Shown: positions 1-8,670, counted from the first letter of the stretch. The stretch: 41,119 nt of DNA from Bacteroidales bacterium (GCA_022837485.1 JALHHH010000066.1:1-41119), one strand, 5' to 3'. A program made the numbers and translations. The notes: a model not told the origin generated them from the letters alone.

Positions 1-637
1 GGCGTTCGAGGATGTAATCGTTGCCCTCCAGGTCGGGCTGCATGTTCGGGTTGGCCTTGAACACCTGCTTTTCGCGTTCAAGCAGAAGCAGTCCCATATA
101 GGCACCGCCCAGGTCGCCGCTTACGCAGATGAGGTCGTTTTCGCGGGCGGTATTCCGGTAAACCACCTCCTCTTTGGAAGCCCGGCCAATTGCAGTGATC
201 GAGATGAAAAGTCCCGACACCGAAGATGTGGTATCGCCGCCAACAAGATCGACCTTGTAGCGCTCGCAGGCCAGACGAATGCCGGCATACAGCTCTTCGA
301 GCGACTCCACCGAGAAGCGGTTTGAAACGGAGATTCCCACCAGCATTTGCTCGGGTTTTCCGTTCATGGCCACAATATCGGAGATGTTCACCGCCGCTGC
401 CTTATATCCCAGGTGCTTCAGGGGAGCATACGAAAGGTCGAAGTGAACCCCTTCAATCAACAGGTCTTTGGTAACAAGGCTAACGTGATTTCCGTGGTCG
501 ATCACGGCACAATCGTCGCCCACACCTTTCAGTGTAGAGGCATTAACGGATTCCAGACCCGAGGTCAGGCGATCGATCAGGCCAAATTCTCCCAATGTGG
601 AAAGTTCGGTACGTTTTGGAGCGGCATCTTCAAGCAT
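1..637 (-). CDS. thiL: Thiamine-monophosphate kinase, 3' end cut by window edge
   Basis: ThiL phosphorylates thiamine monophosphate with ATP to make thiamine diphosphate, in the cytoplasm. The reverse strand reads without a stop from an ATG at 637 to the window edge, about 212 residues of a protein usually near 340. It has the N-terminal GVGDDCAVID segment (around residues 38-47), then KDLLIEGVHFDLSY, and further in SGDLGGAYMGLLLLEREK. These are typical of the ThiL/PurM-like ATP-binding fold, and the order fits ThiL better than PurM or SelD. A perfect TATCTTTG box on the minus strand (653-660) lies about 15 bases upstream of the ATG, giving a leader of roughly 10 nt and supporting this start. 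The gene is divergent from the suf operon. The C-terminal part is not in the window. Confidence 0.88.
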   Translation of the reverse strand, partial: MLEDAAPKRTELSTLGEFGLIDRLTSGLESVNASTLKGVGDDCAVIDHGNHVSLVTKDLLIEGVHFDLSYAPLKHLGYKAAAVNISDIVAMNGKPEQMLVGISVSNRFSVESLEELYAGIRLACERYKVDLVGGDTTSSVSGLFISITAIGRASKEEVVYRNTARENDLICVSGDLGGAYMGLLLLEREKQVFKANPNMQPDLEGNDYILER

Positions 638-652
638 GCGGTAATTTTTTTG

Positions 653-660
653 CAAAGATA
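653..660 (-). promoter_or_regulatory. -7 promoter box of thiL
   Basis: The minus strand reads TATCTTTG, a perfect match to the Bacteroidota TAnnTTTG box. It sits 15 bases upstream of the thiL ATG. No clear -33 TTTG was found at the right spacing. Confidence 0.6.
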
Positions 661-679
661 GGTATTAATAGTGTGGCAC

Positions 680-719
680 AGCCGGTTTGCCATACGGCAG
701 GGGGATTTGCAAACCGGCT
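680..719. repeat. Perfect 11-bp inverted repeat between divergent promoters
   Basis: AGCCGGTTTGC at 680-690 is exactly complementary to GCAAACCGGCT at 709-719, with an 18-base loop. It lies between the divergent thiL and sufB promoters. On the plus strand it is followed by TTTTC, but no plus-strand gene ends here, so a terminator role is not obvious. The rest of the 638-927 gap holds short GCCGGAAA direct repeats (about 746-761) and the sufB promoter, and no credible gene. Confidence 0.6.
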
Positions 720-868
720 TTTCAATACCTGAATTCGCAATAAAAAAGCCGGAAAGCCGGAAATTAAAAACAACTTTGGCTGCCGCTTGTTATGCCTGTA
801 AGCTTTTTGCTGCCGCTCCGGTACCTGTCGGGCTTTCGCAATTTCAGTCGCAACTGGCAGAAAAATGG

Positions 869-876
869 TATCTTTG
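869..876 (+). promoter_or_regulatory. -7 promoter box of the suf operon
   Basis: TATCTTTG is a perfect TAnnTTTG match 51 bases before the sufB ATG, predicting a leader of about 45 nt. No IscR-like or other regulator gene is adjacent, and no operator could be named. Confidence 0.6.
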
Positions 877-927
877 CGGCCTTACTTAAATTGATCTGAA
901 TAAGCATTCTATAAGTCACCAAGGGAG

Positions 928-2376
928 ATGGAAAACGACCCCAACAACATACTCGACGAGGTAACCAGCGGAGAATACAAGTATGGTTTTTACACCGACA
1001 TTGAAATGGAAACGGCTCCGAAGGGCTTGTCGGAAGATACCATACGCTTTATCTCGGCTAAAAAAAATGAGCCGGAATGGCTTCTCGAATTTCGTCTGAA
1101 CGCTTACCGCAAGTGGCTGAGTATGACGGAGCCCACCTGGGCACACCTGCATCATCCGCCCATCAACTATCAGGATATTATCTACTATGCTGCGCCGAAG
1201 AAGAAAAAAGAGCTGGCCAGTCTCGATGAAGTGGATCCCGAACTGATTGAAACCTTCAATAAGCTCGGCATTTCGCTTGAAGAGCAGAAACGCCTTTCCG
1301 GTGTTGCCGTTGATGCGGTGATCGATTCGGTTTCGGTGAAAACCACTTTCTCTGAAACGCTTGAAAAACAAGGCATCATCTTCTGTTCTTTCAGCGAGGC
1401 GGTTCAAAAGGTACCTGAGCTGGTGAAGCAGTACCTGGGTACGGTAGTGCCGTCGGACGACAATTACTTTGCTGCCCTTAACTCGGCCGTATTCAGCGAC
1501 GGTTCGTTCTGTTACATCCCGAAAGGGGTGCGCTGTCCCATTGAATTATCCACCTATTTCCGCATCAATGCCGCCAATACCGGTCAGTTTGAACGCACCC
1601 TGATCATCGGCGACGAAGGCAGTTACGTGAGTTACATGGAAGGATGCACGGCACCCATGCGCGACGAGAACCAGCTTCACGCCGCCATTGTGGAGATTAT
1701 AGCCCTGAAGGATGCAGAAGTGAAGTACTCTACCGTTCAGAACTGGTACCCCGGTAACAAGAAGGGCGAGGGCGGTATATACAACTTCGTTACAAAGCGC
1801 GGGATCTGCAAGGGCAATAATTCGAAGATATCGTGGACCCAGGTTGAAACCGGATCGGCCATCACCTGGAAGTATCCCAGCGTTGTGCTGATGGGCGACA
1901 ACACAGTCGGAGAATTTTACTCCGTGGCCGTCACCAATAATTATCAGCAGGCCGACACCGGCACCAAGATGATTCACCTGGGGCGGAATACCAAAAGCAC
2001 CATTATTTCGAAGGGTATTTCAGCCGGACAGAGCAACAACAGTTACAGGGGTCTGGTGAAAATGACCAAACGGGCGCTGAACTCCCGCAACTTTTCGCAG
2101 TGCGACTCGCTTCTGCTGGGCGATAAGTGCGGAGCCCATACTTTCCCTTACATCAAAACCGAAAACCAGTCTTCGATCGTTGAGCACGAAGCCACTACTT
2201 CAAAAATCTCCGACGACCAGCTTTTCTACTGCAATCAGCGCGGCATCAGCACCGAAAGTGCCATAGGGCTGATTGTAAACGGCTACGCCCGCGAAGTGCT
2301 GAAACAGCTTCCCATGGAATTTGCGGTTGAGGCACAGAAGCTTCTGGCAATCAGCCTGGAGGGCAGCGTCGGTTAA
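928..2376 (+). CDS. sufB: Fe-S cluster assembly scaffold protein SufB
   Basis: SufB is the scaffold subunit of the SufBC2D complex on which Fe-S clusters are built in the cytoplasm. The 482-residue length is normal for the family. The C-terminal SUF-FeS beta-helix domain is present: DKCGAHTFP puts a cysteine at residue 401, and SIVEHEATTSKI puts the conserved Glu-His-Glu at residues 419-421. These correspond to residues that E. coli SufB uses for cluster assembly. The ending AIGLIVNGYAREVL is also typical. It is first in a co-directional run sufB-C-D-S-E-T with gaps of at most about 65 bases, read from the promoter at 869. No sufA or iscU homologue is present in the operon, as is common in Bacteroidota. 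Confidence 0.97.
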   Translation: MENDPNNILDEVTSGEYKYGFYTDIEMETAPKGLSEDTIRFISAKKNEPEWLLEFRLNAYRKWLSMTEPTWAHLHHPPINYQDIIYYAAPKKKKELASLDEVDPELIETFNKLGISLEEQKRLSGVAVDAVIDSVSVKTTFSETLEKQGIIFCSFSEAVQKVPELVKQYLGTVVPSDDNYFAALNSAVFSDGSFCYIPKGVRCPIELSTYFRINAANTGQFERTLIIGDEGSYVSYMEGCTAPMRDENQLHAAIVEIIALKDAEVKYSTVQNWYPGNKKGEGGIYNFVTKRGICKGNNSKISWTQVETGSAITWKYPSVVLMGDNTVGEFYSVAVTNNYQQADTGTKMIHLGRNTKSTIISKGISAGQSNNSYRGLVKMTKRALNSRNFSQCDSLLLGDKCGAHTFPYIKTENQSSIVEHEATTSKISDDQLFYCNQRGISTESAIGLIVNGYAREVLKQLPMEFAVEAQKLLAISLEGSVG

Positions 2377-2440
2377 GTGGTTGAACTGGGAAACCTGAAC
2401 TGGAAAATCAACATTAAAACAAACACTATTTTTTCATTAT

Positions 2441-3187
2441 ATGCTTAGCATCAAAAACTTACGGGCCTCAATCAACGGCAAGGAAATTCTCAGGGGAATA
2501 AATCTGGAAATCAGACCGGGTGAGGTTCATGCCATAATGGGTCCCAACGGAACCGGCAAAAGTACCCTCGCCTCGGTGATTGCCGGACGCGATATCTTTG
2601 AAATAGAAGAAGGTGAAATTATTTTCAGGGGGAAAAACCTGCTCGAAATGCCGGTGGAAGACCGCGCCAGCGAAGGCATCTTCCTGAGCTTTCAGTATCC
2701 GGTTGAAATTCCGGGGGTGAGCATCACCAATTTTATGCGCACGGCCGTAAACGAACAACGGAAATATCACGGTCTGGACCCCATGCCTGCCAATGAGTTT
2801 CTGGCAAAGATGGAAGAGAAAAAGCGTATGCTCGACATCCACGCCAAGCTGGCGAACCGCTCGGTGAATGAAGGATTTTCGGGTGGTGAAAAAAAGAAAA
2901 ACGAGATCTTCCAGCTGGCAATGCTGGAGCCAGCTCTGGCCATCCTCGATGAAACCGACTCAGGTCTCGACATCGACGCACTGAAGGTTGTCGCCAACGG
3001 AGTAAACAAACTGCGCAGGCCCGACAACGCCTTTCTGGTGATCACGCACTATCAGCGACTGCTCGACTACATCGTTCCGGATATTGTGCATGTATTATTC
3101 GACGGGCGTATCGTACGCTCGGGCGGAAAGGAGCTGGCAATGGAACTGGAAGAAAAAGGCTATGAATGGATCAGGGCCGAAGCCTGA
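2441..3187 (+). CDS. sufC: SUF system ATPase SufC
   Basis: SufC is the ABC-type ATPase of the SufBC2D scaffold; it is cytoplasmic and not part of a transporter. The 248 residues carry Walker A GPNGTGKST (residues 34-42), the family-typical signature NEGFSGGEKKKNEI, and Walker B LAILDETDSGLD, where the SufC-specific ETDSGLD segment separates it from ordinary ABC transporters. The C-terminal HYQRLLDYI is also a SufC hallmark. It lies 64 bases after sufB and 24 before sufD. The AT-rich stretch before the ATG has no Shine-Dalgarno, as expected in this phylum. Confidence 0.97.
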   Translation: MLSIKNLRASINGKEILRGINLEIRPGEVHAIMGPNGTGKSTLASVIAGRDIFEIEEGEIIFRGKNLLEMPVEDRASEGIFLSFQYPVEIPGVSITNFMRTAVNEQRKYHGLDPMPANEFLAKMEEKKRMLDIHAKLANRSVNEGFSGGEKKKNEIFQLAMLEPALAILDETDSGLDIDALKVVANGVNKLRRPDNAFLVITHYQRLLDYIVPDIVHVLFDGRIVRSGGKELAMELEEKGYEWIRAEA

Positions 3188-3211
3188 TCGCCGCCTCAAA
3201 CAGGAGCTGCT

Positions 3212-4612
3212 ATGGAAGGAATTACCACAAACTATAATACAAAAGAGACGCTGATCCGGCTGTTTGGTGAGAACAGACCCGAGGAGTTGCCTGCGATGGC
3301 CAGACTCAGGGAACAGGCAATGGAGGCGTTTGTTCAGAACGGCTTTCCCCATACCAAACTGGAGAAGTGGAGAAATACCGACCTGAGCCGGTCGCTCAAC
3401 CATGCCTTTATCTTCCCTCTCGAACCTGCCAGCGACGGTACCGAACCGGAAGACATTTTCCGCTGCGATGTGCCCGGCTTTAACACCCACATGGTTTCCC
3501 TGCTCAACGGCCGGGTGATCGATCAGGGAAATACCCTGCCCCAGGCTGCGGAAGGCGTGATCGTTTGCAGTATGGCCGAAGCATTCGAAAAGTATAAGGA
3601 TCTGATCGAACGGCATTATGCTAAATATGCAGGCTTCGGCGACAACGCCATGATCGCCCTGAATACGGCTTTTGCCCGCGACGGAGTGTTTATATTCATC
3701 CCCGACAACGTGGAGGTTTCCAGGATCGTTCAGACGGTAAACCTGATCCATTCCACCGAACCGGTATTCGTTCAGCCCAGAAATCTTGTAATTATGGGCC
3801 GCAACAGCAGTCTTCGCCTGGTGATGTGCGACGATTCGGTCGACAACAACGTGGGATTCATCAATTCCGTTTCCGAATTCGTACTCGCAGAGAATGCAAG
3901 GCTCGACCACTATAAACTTCAGAACAAAAACGACCACTCGGCGCTGATCAACAACTCCGCGTTTCACCTCGAAGCCGGCGCAAACCTCTCGACCAGTGCC
4001 ATCAGTCTGAACGGCGGACTTATACGCAACGAAACACGGGTATTGCTCAACGGCCGGAGCAGTCATGCCGACGTACTGGGAGCTTACCTTATGGACCGCC
4101 ATCAGCACATCGACAATCAGGTGTTTATCGATCACGCCGTTTCCGACTGCACCAGCAACGAACTTTTTAAAGGCATCCTCGACGACTCTGCCAGCGGCGT
4201 TTTCAACGGACATATTCTGGTAAGGAAAGATGCCCAGCGTACCAATGCCTATCAGAACAACAAAAACATCCTGATTTCCGACAAGGCCGTTATCGACACC
4301 AAACCTTTCCTTGAAATCTATGCCGACGATGTAAAGTGCAGTCACGGTGCAACGGTTGGACAACTTGATGCAGAAGCCATGTTCTACCTTCGCTCGCGCG
4401 GAATATCGGCATCCAATGCCCGTATGCTGCTGATGTACGCATTTGTTGCTGAAATCGTCAACCGCATCAGCATACCGGAGCTCAGGGAAAGAATCGACGA
4501 CCTGGTGAAGAAGCGGCTGAGGGGCGAGCTTTCGGTGTGCGACCAGTGCGTGCTGCACTGCAACTCCAGAGAGCAGAAGATAGCGTTCGACATCGACATG
4601 AGCAAAATTTAA
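3212..4612 (+). CDS. sufD: Fe-S cluster assembly protein SufD
   Basis: SufD pairs with SufB in the SufBC2D complex and is needed for iron acquisition during cluster assembly. The 466-residue protein has the SufD N-terminal pattern PHTKLEKWRNTDLS (around residues 46-59). Its C-terminal beta-helix includes the SufBD-family KCSHGATVGQLD and YLRSRGIS segments, where the His of CSHG is the SufD counterpart of a cluster-site residue. An AGGAG stretch about 8 bases before the ATG is one of the few Shine-Dalgarno-like sequences in the window. A 487-residue open frame on the opposite strand (3095-4558) is a shadow of this gene. Confidence 0.96.
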   Translation: MEGITTNYNTKETLIRLFGENRPEELPAMARLREQAMEAFVQNGFPHTKLEKWRNTDLSRSLNHAFIFPLEPASDGTEPEDIFRCDVPGFNTHMVSLLNGRVIDQGNTLPQAAEGVIVCSMAEAFEKYKDLIERHYAKYAGFGDNAMIALNTAFARDGVFIFIPDNVEVSRIVQTVNLIHSTEPVFVQPRNLVIMGRNSSLRLVMCDDSVDNNVGFINSVSEFVLAENARLDHYKLQNKNDHSALINNSAFHLEAGANLSTSAISLNGGLIRNETRVLLNGRSSHADVLGAYLMDRHQHIDNQVFIDHAVSDCTSNELFKGILDDSASGVFNGHILVRKDAQRTNAYQNNKNILISDKAVIDTKPFLEIYADDVKCSHGATVGQLDAEAMFYLRSRGISASNARMLLMYAFVAEIVNRISIPELRERIDDLVKKRLRGELSVCDQCVLHCNSREQKIAFDIDMSKI

Positions 4613-4659
4613 CCGCCGTCCGGCCGAATTCCGTTATTAGTCAAAAACATTACACAGCG

Positions 4660-5907
4660 ATGAATGTAAAGCTGAATAATCCGGATAAAGGTTTAGACCC
4701 TGAAATCATCAGGGCCGATTTCCCGATCCTGAGCAGGAAGGTACACAACAAACCGCTGGTGTATTTCGACAATGCGGCCACCACACAGAAGCCGCAGGCG
4801 GTAATCGATGCACTGGTCGGTTACTATACCGGGATCAATTCGAACGTGCACCGCGGAGTGCATTACCTCAGCCAGCAGGCCACAATAGCCTTTGAGGAAG
4901 TGCGTGGGGAAATACAGCATTTCGTAAACGCGAAGTTCAGTCATGAGATTATATATACCCGGGGCTGTACCGAGGCCATCAATCTGGTTGCAGCCTCATG
5001 GGGAAAAGTAAACGTTGGAAAAGGGGATGAAATCCTGATATCGGGCATGGAACACCATTCCAACATCGTTCCATGGCAAATGCTGTGTGAAGAAAAAGGC
5101 GCCGTGCTGAAGGTATGTCCCCTGCATCCCGACGGAAGTCTGGACATGGAAGCGTATTCCACCATGCTGGGAGAAAAAACAAGACTGGTAGCCATAACGC
5201 ATATTTCCAATACCCTTGGCACTATAAATCCCGTTAAGGAAATTACCCGTCTGGCACACGAAAAGGGCATCGCCGTGCTTATCGACGGAGCACAGGCACT
5301 TTCACACATGAAAGTGGATGTTCAGGACATCGGCTGCGAATTCTATGCATTCTCGGCACACAAAGTTTACGGTCCTATGGGTATAGGAGCCCTTTACGGG
5401 AAGGAGGATGTATTGAATGCCATGCCGCCATATCAGGGCGGTGGTGAGATGATAAAAAGCGTAACCTTCGAAAAAACACTGTACAACGAGCTCCCGTTCA
5501 AGTTTGAAGCCGGCACCCCAAACGTAGGCGATGTTATCGGATTCGGAGCCGCCCTCGACTACATAAGTGCCATAGGAATTGAACGTATTGCTGCCTGGGA
5601 ACAGGAACTTCTGCGTTATGCCACCGAAAAGCTGTCGGCAGATCCGACGATCCGCATCATTGGTACGGCTCCGGAAAAAGCCAGTCTGATCTCCTTTCTG
5701 ATCGAAGGCATTCATCCTTTCGATGCAGGCACCATCATCGATCACATGGGCGTAGCCGTGCGTACCGGCACCCACTGCACCCAGCCGCTTATGGATGGCC
5801 TCGGTATCTCAGGAACCATCAGAGCATCTTTCGCGTTTTACAATACCAAACAAGAGATCGACCGACTGATGGAAGCCATCGAAAAGGTGAAGGAATTTTT
5901 TCTCTAA
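4660..5907 (+). CDS. sufS: Cysteine desulfurase SufS (class II, PLP-dependent)
   Basis: SufS removes sulfur from cysteine as an enzyme-bound persulfide and passes it to SufE. Starting at ATG 4660 gives 415 residues, close to the usual 405-415, with the family N-terminus IRADFPILSRKVHNKPLVYFDNAA split across residues 15-40. The same frame is open upstream to 4537 inside sufD, but that extension reads through sufD coding sequence and was rejected. Lys235 in FSAHKVYG is the PLP Schiff-base lysine, and Cys373 in RTGTHCTQP is the catalytic cysteine. The short loop around that cysteine marks the SufS rather than the IscS/NifS type. sufE follows after 22 bases, consistent with the SufS-SufE pair. 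Confidence 0.96.
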   Translation: MNVKLNNPDKGLDPEIIRADFPILSRKVHNKPLVYFDNAATTQKPQAVIDALVGYYTGINSNVHRGVHYLSQQATIAFEEVRGEIQHFVNAKFSHEIIYTRGCTEAINLVAASWGKVNVGKGDEILISGMEHHSNIVPWQMLCEEKGAVLKVCPLHPDGSLDMEAYSTMLGEKTRLVAITHISNTLGTINPVKEITRLAHEKGIAVLIDGAQALSHMKVDVQDIGCEFYAFSAHKVYGPMGIGALYGKEDVLNAMPPYQGGGEMIKSVTFEKTLYNELPFKFEAGTPNVGDVIGFGAALDYISAIGIERIAAWEQELLRYATEKLSADPTIRIIGTAPEKASLISFLIEGIHPFDAGTIIDHMGVAVRTGTHCTQPLMDGLGISGTIRASFAFYNTKQEIDRLMEAIEKVKEFFL

Positions 5908-5929
5908 ACTTATTGAATAAGAATATATT

Positions 5930-6361
5930 ATGAAAATTGAGGAAACCACCAGCGCGATTGTGAGTGAGTTCGAAAGTTTCGACGACTGGATGGATAAATA
6001 CAACTACCTGATTGAGCTGGGAAAATCCCTGCCGCTGATCGATGAGAAATATAAAGTGGAAGCCAACCTGATACAGGGCTGTCAGTCGAGAGTATGGCTG
6101 CACGCCGGATTCGACGGCAGTCTGGTTCATTTTACGGCCGACAGCGATGCCGTAATCACGAAAGGAATAGCCAATCTGCTGATCAGAGCCTTTTCGGGAC
6201 ATACCCCCCAGGAGATCCTCGACTCTTCTACCGAATTCCTGAAGGAGATCGGGCTTACCGAACACCTCTCGCCTACCCGCTCAAACGGAATGCTGTCGAT
6301 GATCAAACAGATAAAAATGTATGCCCTGGCATTTAAAACCAAAGCTGCAATGGGCAATTGA
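5930..6361 (+). CDS. sufE: Sulfur acceptor protein SufE
   Basis: SufE takes the persulfide from SufS and delivers the sulfur to SufB. The 143-residue length fits the family. Cys51 in IQGCQSRVW is the expected sulfur-accepting cysteine, and FDDWMDKYNYLIELGKSLP near the N-terminus is the usual SufE helix. It lies directly after sufS in the suf operon. There is no sign of fusion to CsdL or to another domain. Confidence 0.95.
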   Translation: MKIEETTSAIVSEFESFDDWMDKYNYLIELGKSLPLIDEKYKVEANLIQGCQSRVWLHAGFDGSLVHFTADSDAVITKGIANLLIRAFSGHTPQEILDSSTEFLKEIGLTEHLSPTRSNGMLSMIKQIKMYALAFKTKAAMGN

Positions 6362-6389
6362 AACGATCGGAAAATTAAACTTCTGAAAC

Positions 6390-6713
6390 ATGATGGATCA
6401 CGAAAAAACCCTGGACCTCGGCAATCAGATCATCGATAAGCTTAAGACTGTATTTGACCCGGAGATCCCGGTGAACATTTACGACCTGGGACTGGTATAC
6501 AACATCAGCATCGACGAAAAATCGGTGGCACACATCACCATGACCCTTACCGCACCCAACTGCCCCGTAGCCGAAACCCTGCCCGTAGAAGTGCAGGAAA
6601 CCGTGATGACAATTGACGGGATCGAAGACTGTAAGGTTGAAATCACTTTTGATCCCCCCTGGACAAAAGACATGATGAGTGAGGAGGCAATGCTGGATCT
6701 GGGGTTTTTATAG
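6390..6713 (+). CDS. MIP18 family (DUF59) SufT-like Fe-S maturation protein
   Basis: This 107-residue protein has the DUF59/MIP18 core: FDPEIPVNIYDLGLVY (residues 22-37), TLTAPNCPVAE with the conserved Cys58, and EITFDPPWTKDMMS near the end. Proteins of this family (SufT, PaaD, the Cia2 relatives) act late in Fe-S cluster maturation, and its place as last gene of the suf operon supports the SufT-like reading. The start may be ATG 6390 or the next codon at 6393. The stop codon TAG (6711-6713) is already the first bases of a tandem repeat, so the 3' end of the operon has been overrun by the repeat. Confidence 0.9.
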   Translation: MMDHEKTLDLGNQIIDKLKTVFDPEIPVNIYDLGLVYNISIDEKSVAHITMTLTAPNCPVAETLPVEVQETVMTIDGIEDCKVEITFDPPWTKDMMSEEAMLDLGFL

Positions 6714-7070
6714 ACAGGATTTACAGGATTTACAGGATTTATTTAAGTGTTGTTTAAAGTGGATTCTGGTGTTATTGACAGGATTTACAGGATTGACAGG
6801 ATTTATTTGGGTGTTGTTTAAAGTGGATTCTGGTGTTATTGACAGGATTGACAGGATTGACAGGATTTATTTGGGTGTTGTTTAAAGTGGATTCTGGTGT
6901 TATTGACAGTTATTGACAGGATTGACAGGATTGACAGGATTTATTTGGGTGTTGTTTAAAGTGGATTCTGGTGTTATTGACAGGATTGACAGGATTGACA
7001 GGATTTATTTAAGTGTTGTTTAAAGTGGATTCTGGTGTTATTGACAGGATTGACAGGATTGACAGGATTT
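6713..7070. repeat. Nested tandem repeat: 64-bp units containing 10-bp subunits
   Basis: Two repeat scales are visible. A 10-base subunit of the type TTGACAGGAT or TTTACAGGAT occurs in blocks of three, six blocks in all (about 18 copies). The blocks are separated by five copies of a core of about 34 bases containing GTGTTGTTTAAAGTGGATTC. Core starts are at about 6747, 6811, 6875, 6949 and 7013, i.e. a 64-base period with one 74-base step caused by an extra degenerate 10-mer near 6907. Outer cores (first and fifth) read TATTTAAGTG where the inner three read TATTTGGGTG, which hints at internal duplication. It fills the gap between the convergent suf operon and the PH-domain gene. The remaining 7071-7121 contains a small CAGGTT/AACCTG hairpin (7081-7098) and no gene. 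Confidence 0.95.
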
Positions 7071-7121
7071 AGATTACTTACAGGTTATCGGGAACCTGAT
7101 CTTTAAATTGCCGGCTTAATT

Positions 7122-7538
7122 TCATTGTTTCTTCACCTCTATATCCGGATTGATCGACTTAAGTAATTCAATAAATTCTTCCCGATTAACTGGAGATATC
7201 ATTACGGTTTCTTTGTTTTTGAAGCGCAGTTCCAGCCTTTTGACCGAAAGGGCCGGGGATGACAGCGGATTCGTTGTCGGACGTATGCTCTGCAATTTCT
7301 GAATGTCGAAAGTTTTTTTGTACAGCAATCCGCAGGTAACGGTGAGCCCGTTTACGGGATGAATGCGGTAATGGGTCCGGAAATAAATCGACACCATAAT
7401 CGCTATCAGTGGCAGAAGGAGCAGTCCGGTGAACCACGGTTCCTGCAGCAACAGTACGACAAAGATTACTATAGTCAGTAGGGTTGCCAGAGTGTACCAT
7501 GCCGAGCGTTTGGAACGGAAGAAAATTACTGCGTTCAT
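7122..7538 (-). CDS. Small membrane protein with a bacterial PH-like domain
   Basis: The 138-residue protein has two closely spaced hydrophobic segments (about residues 13-31 and 36-51), then a soluble part resembling bacterial PH domains. That part runs from YRIHPVNGLTVTCGLLYKKTFDIQKLQSIRPT to LELRFKNKETVMISPVNREEFIELL, ending near residue 130. Proteins of this build are common but mostly uncharacterised inner-membrane proteins. Its ATG overlaps the stop of the upstream wecE-like gene by four bases (ATGA, 7535-7538), so translational coupling is likely. The function is not known, and the PH assignment rests on the pattern alone. Confidence 0.75.
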   Translation of the reverse strand: MNAVIFFRSKRSAWYTLATLLTIVIFVVLLLQEPWFTGLLLLPLIAIMVSIYFRTHYRIHPVNGLTVTCGLLYKKTFDIQKLQSIRPTTNPLSSPALSVKRLELRFKNKETVMISPVNREEFIELLKSINPDIEVKKQ

Positions 7539-8665
7539 TTTTCGAAAAATGTTTCAATGCTGTCGGCAATGTATCCGGTTTCTTCTTCGCTGAGGCCGAA
7601 AAACAGGGGCAGCCGGATCAGCCGGGAGCTGTAACGGTCGGCATTCTGCAGCCCGCGGCCGTCGTGCTTATTGCTGAAATAGGGCGACGAATGAAGGCTG
7701 AGGTAATGAAAAACCGCATGAATACCATGGCCGGTAAGATGGTTCAGCAAATGATTCCGTTCGTCGCGGGATTGGGTTGTGATGTAAAACAGATGGGCGT
7801 TGTGTGCAGCAAAATCGGGGATATGGGGTAATCCGATATATCCCTTTTCAGCAAGCGGTTGCAATAATTTCAGGTAGCTCTTCCACACTTCGAGACGGTT
7901 TTGCTGGATGATGTCGAGGTGTTCCAGCTGCCCGTATAAAAAGGCTGCTGTCAGTTCGTTGGGCAGAAATGAGCTTCCCAGGCTCACCCATTCATACTTC
8001 TCTACCTCTCCGCGTGTAAAGGCAGTTCGGTTGGTTCCTTTTTCCCGGATGATTTCAGCCCTTTCAATGAGTGAAGGATCGTTCACAACCAGCATTCCAC
8101 CTTCTCCGCAGGTGATGTTTTTGGTTTCATGAAAAGAAAATGCAGCCAGATGACCTATGGACCCCAGCGGAATATCGTTGTAGAATGCATCTACACATTG
8201 GGCAGCATCTTCAACAACAAACAACCGGTGTTTTTCTGCAAGATCCATAACAACCTGCATATCGCAGGCAATGCCTCCGTAATGCACCACCACAATGGCA
8301 CGGGTTTTTCCGGTAATTAATCCGGCAAGAGAATCGGCATCCATATTGGGATTCAGCGGACTGCTGTCGGCAAATACAATTTTAGCTCCCCGCAGGGCAA
8401 ATGCATTGGCCGTGGACACAAACGTATAGGACGGCATGATTACTTCATCGCCGGGTCCTATATCAAGAATCAGAGCTGCCAGTTCCAGCGCATCGGTGCA
8501 GCTGGTGGTAAGTAACGATTTGCGAAAACCGTAGCGCTCTTCGAAAAACTCCTGGCAAAGCCGGGTATAGTGCCCGTTGCCGGCCAGGTGGCCGAAAATA
8601 GCGGCTTCGGAAAGATGCAAGGCTTCCCTGCCGGTGAAATGAGGTCTGTTGAAAGGTATTTCCAT
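7535..8665 (-). CDS. wecE: dTDP-4-amino-4,6-dideoxygalactose transaminase (WecE/RffA type)
   Basis: This is a PLP-dependent sugar aminotransferase of the DegT/DnrJ/EryC1 fold (376 residues). WecE converts dTDP-4-keto-6-deoxyglucose to dTDP-4-amino-4,6-dideoxygalactose for surface glycans. The start MEIPFNRPHFTGREA, the segment VEDAAQ (Asp153, cofactor pyridine nitrogen) and SFHETKNITCGEGG with Lys182 as the Schiff-base lysine match WecE closely. The GNGHYTRLCQEFFEER region also fits. The usual wec or rml neighbours are not in the window, so the exact sugar product is inferred from family resemblance. The start codon is well placed, and inverted repeats lie just upstream (8671-8707). Confidence 0.88.
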   Translation of the reverse strand: MEIPFNRPHFTGREALHLSEAAIFGHLAGNGHYTRLCQEFFEERYGFRKSLLTTSCTDALELAALILDIGPGDEVIMPSYTFVSTANAFALRGAKIVFADSSPLNPNMDADSLAGLITGKTRAIVVVHYGGIACDMQVVMDLAEKHRLFVVEDAAQCVDAFYNDIPLGSIGHLAAFSFHETKNITCGEGGMLVVNDPSLIERAEIIREKGTNRTAFTRGEVEKYEWVSLGSSFLPNELTAAFLYGQLEHLDIIQQNRLEVWKSYLKLLQPLAEKGYIGLPHIPDFAAHNAHLFYITTQSRDERNHLLNHLTGHGIHAVFHYLSLHSSPYFSNKHDGRGLQNADRYSSRLIRLPLFFGLSEEETGYIADSIETFFEK

Positions 8666-8670
8666 GGGAA

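Noticed and set aside
671..889. 72-codon frame in the thiL-sufB gap
   Set aside because: It starts inside an inverted repeat and runs over the suf promoter box, and it resembles no protein I know.
3095..4558. 487-codon open frame on the minus strand opposite sufD
   Set aside because: It is fully antisense to a clear SufD gene, shows no family motif, and arises from the codon bias of the real gene.
6679..6885. Small coding frame running through the tandem repeat
   Set aside because: The protein is only a translation of the repeat and starts inside the SufT-like gene.
6713..7070. CRISPR array
   Set aside because: The segments between the short repeats are near identical rather than unique, the 10-base subunit is too short, and no cas genes are in the window.
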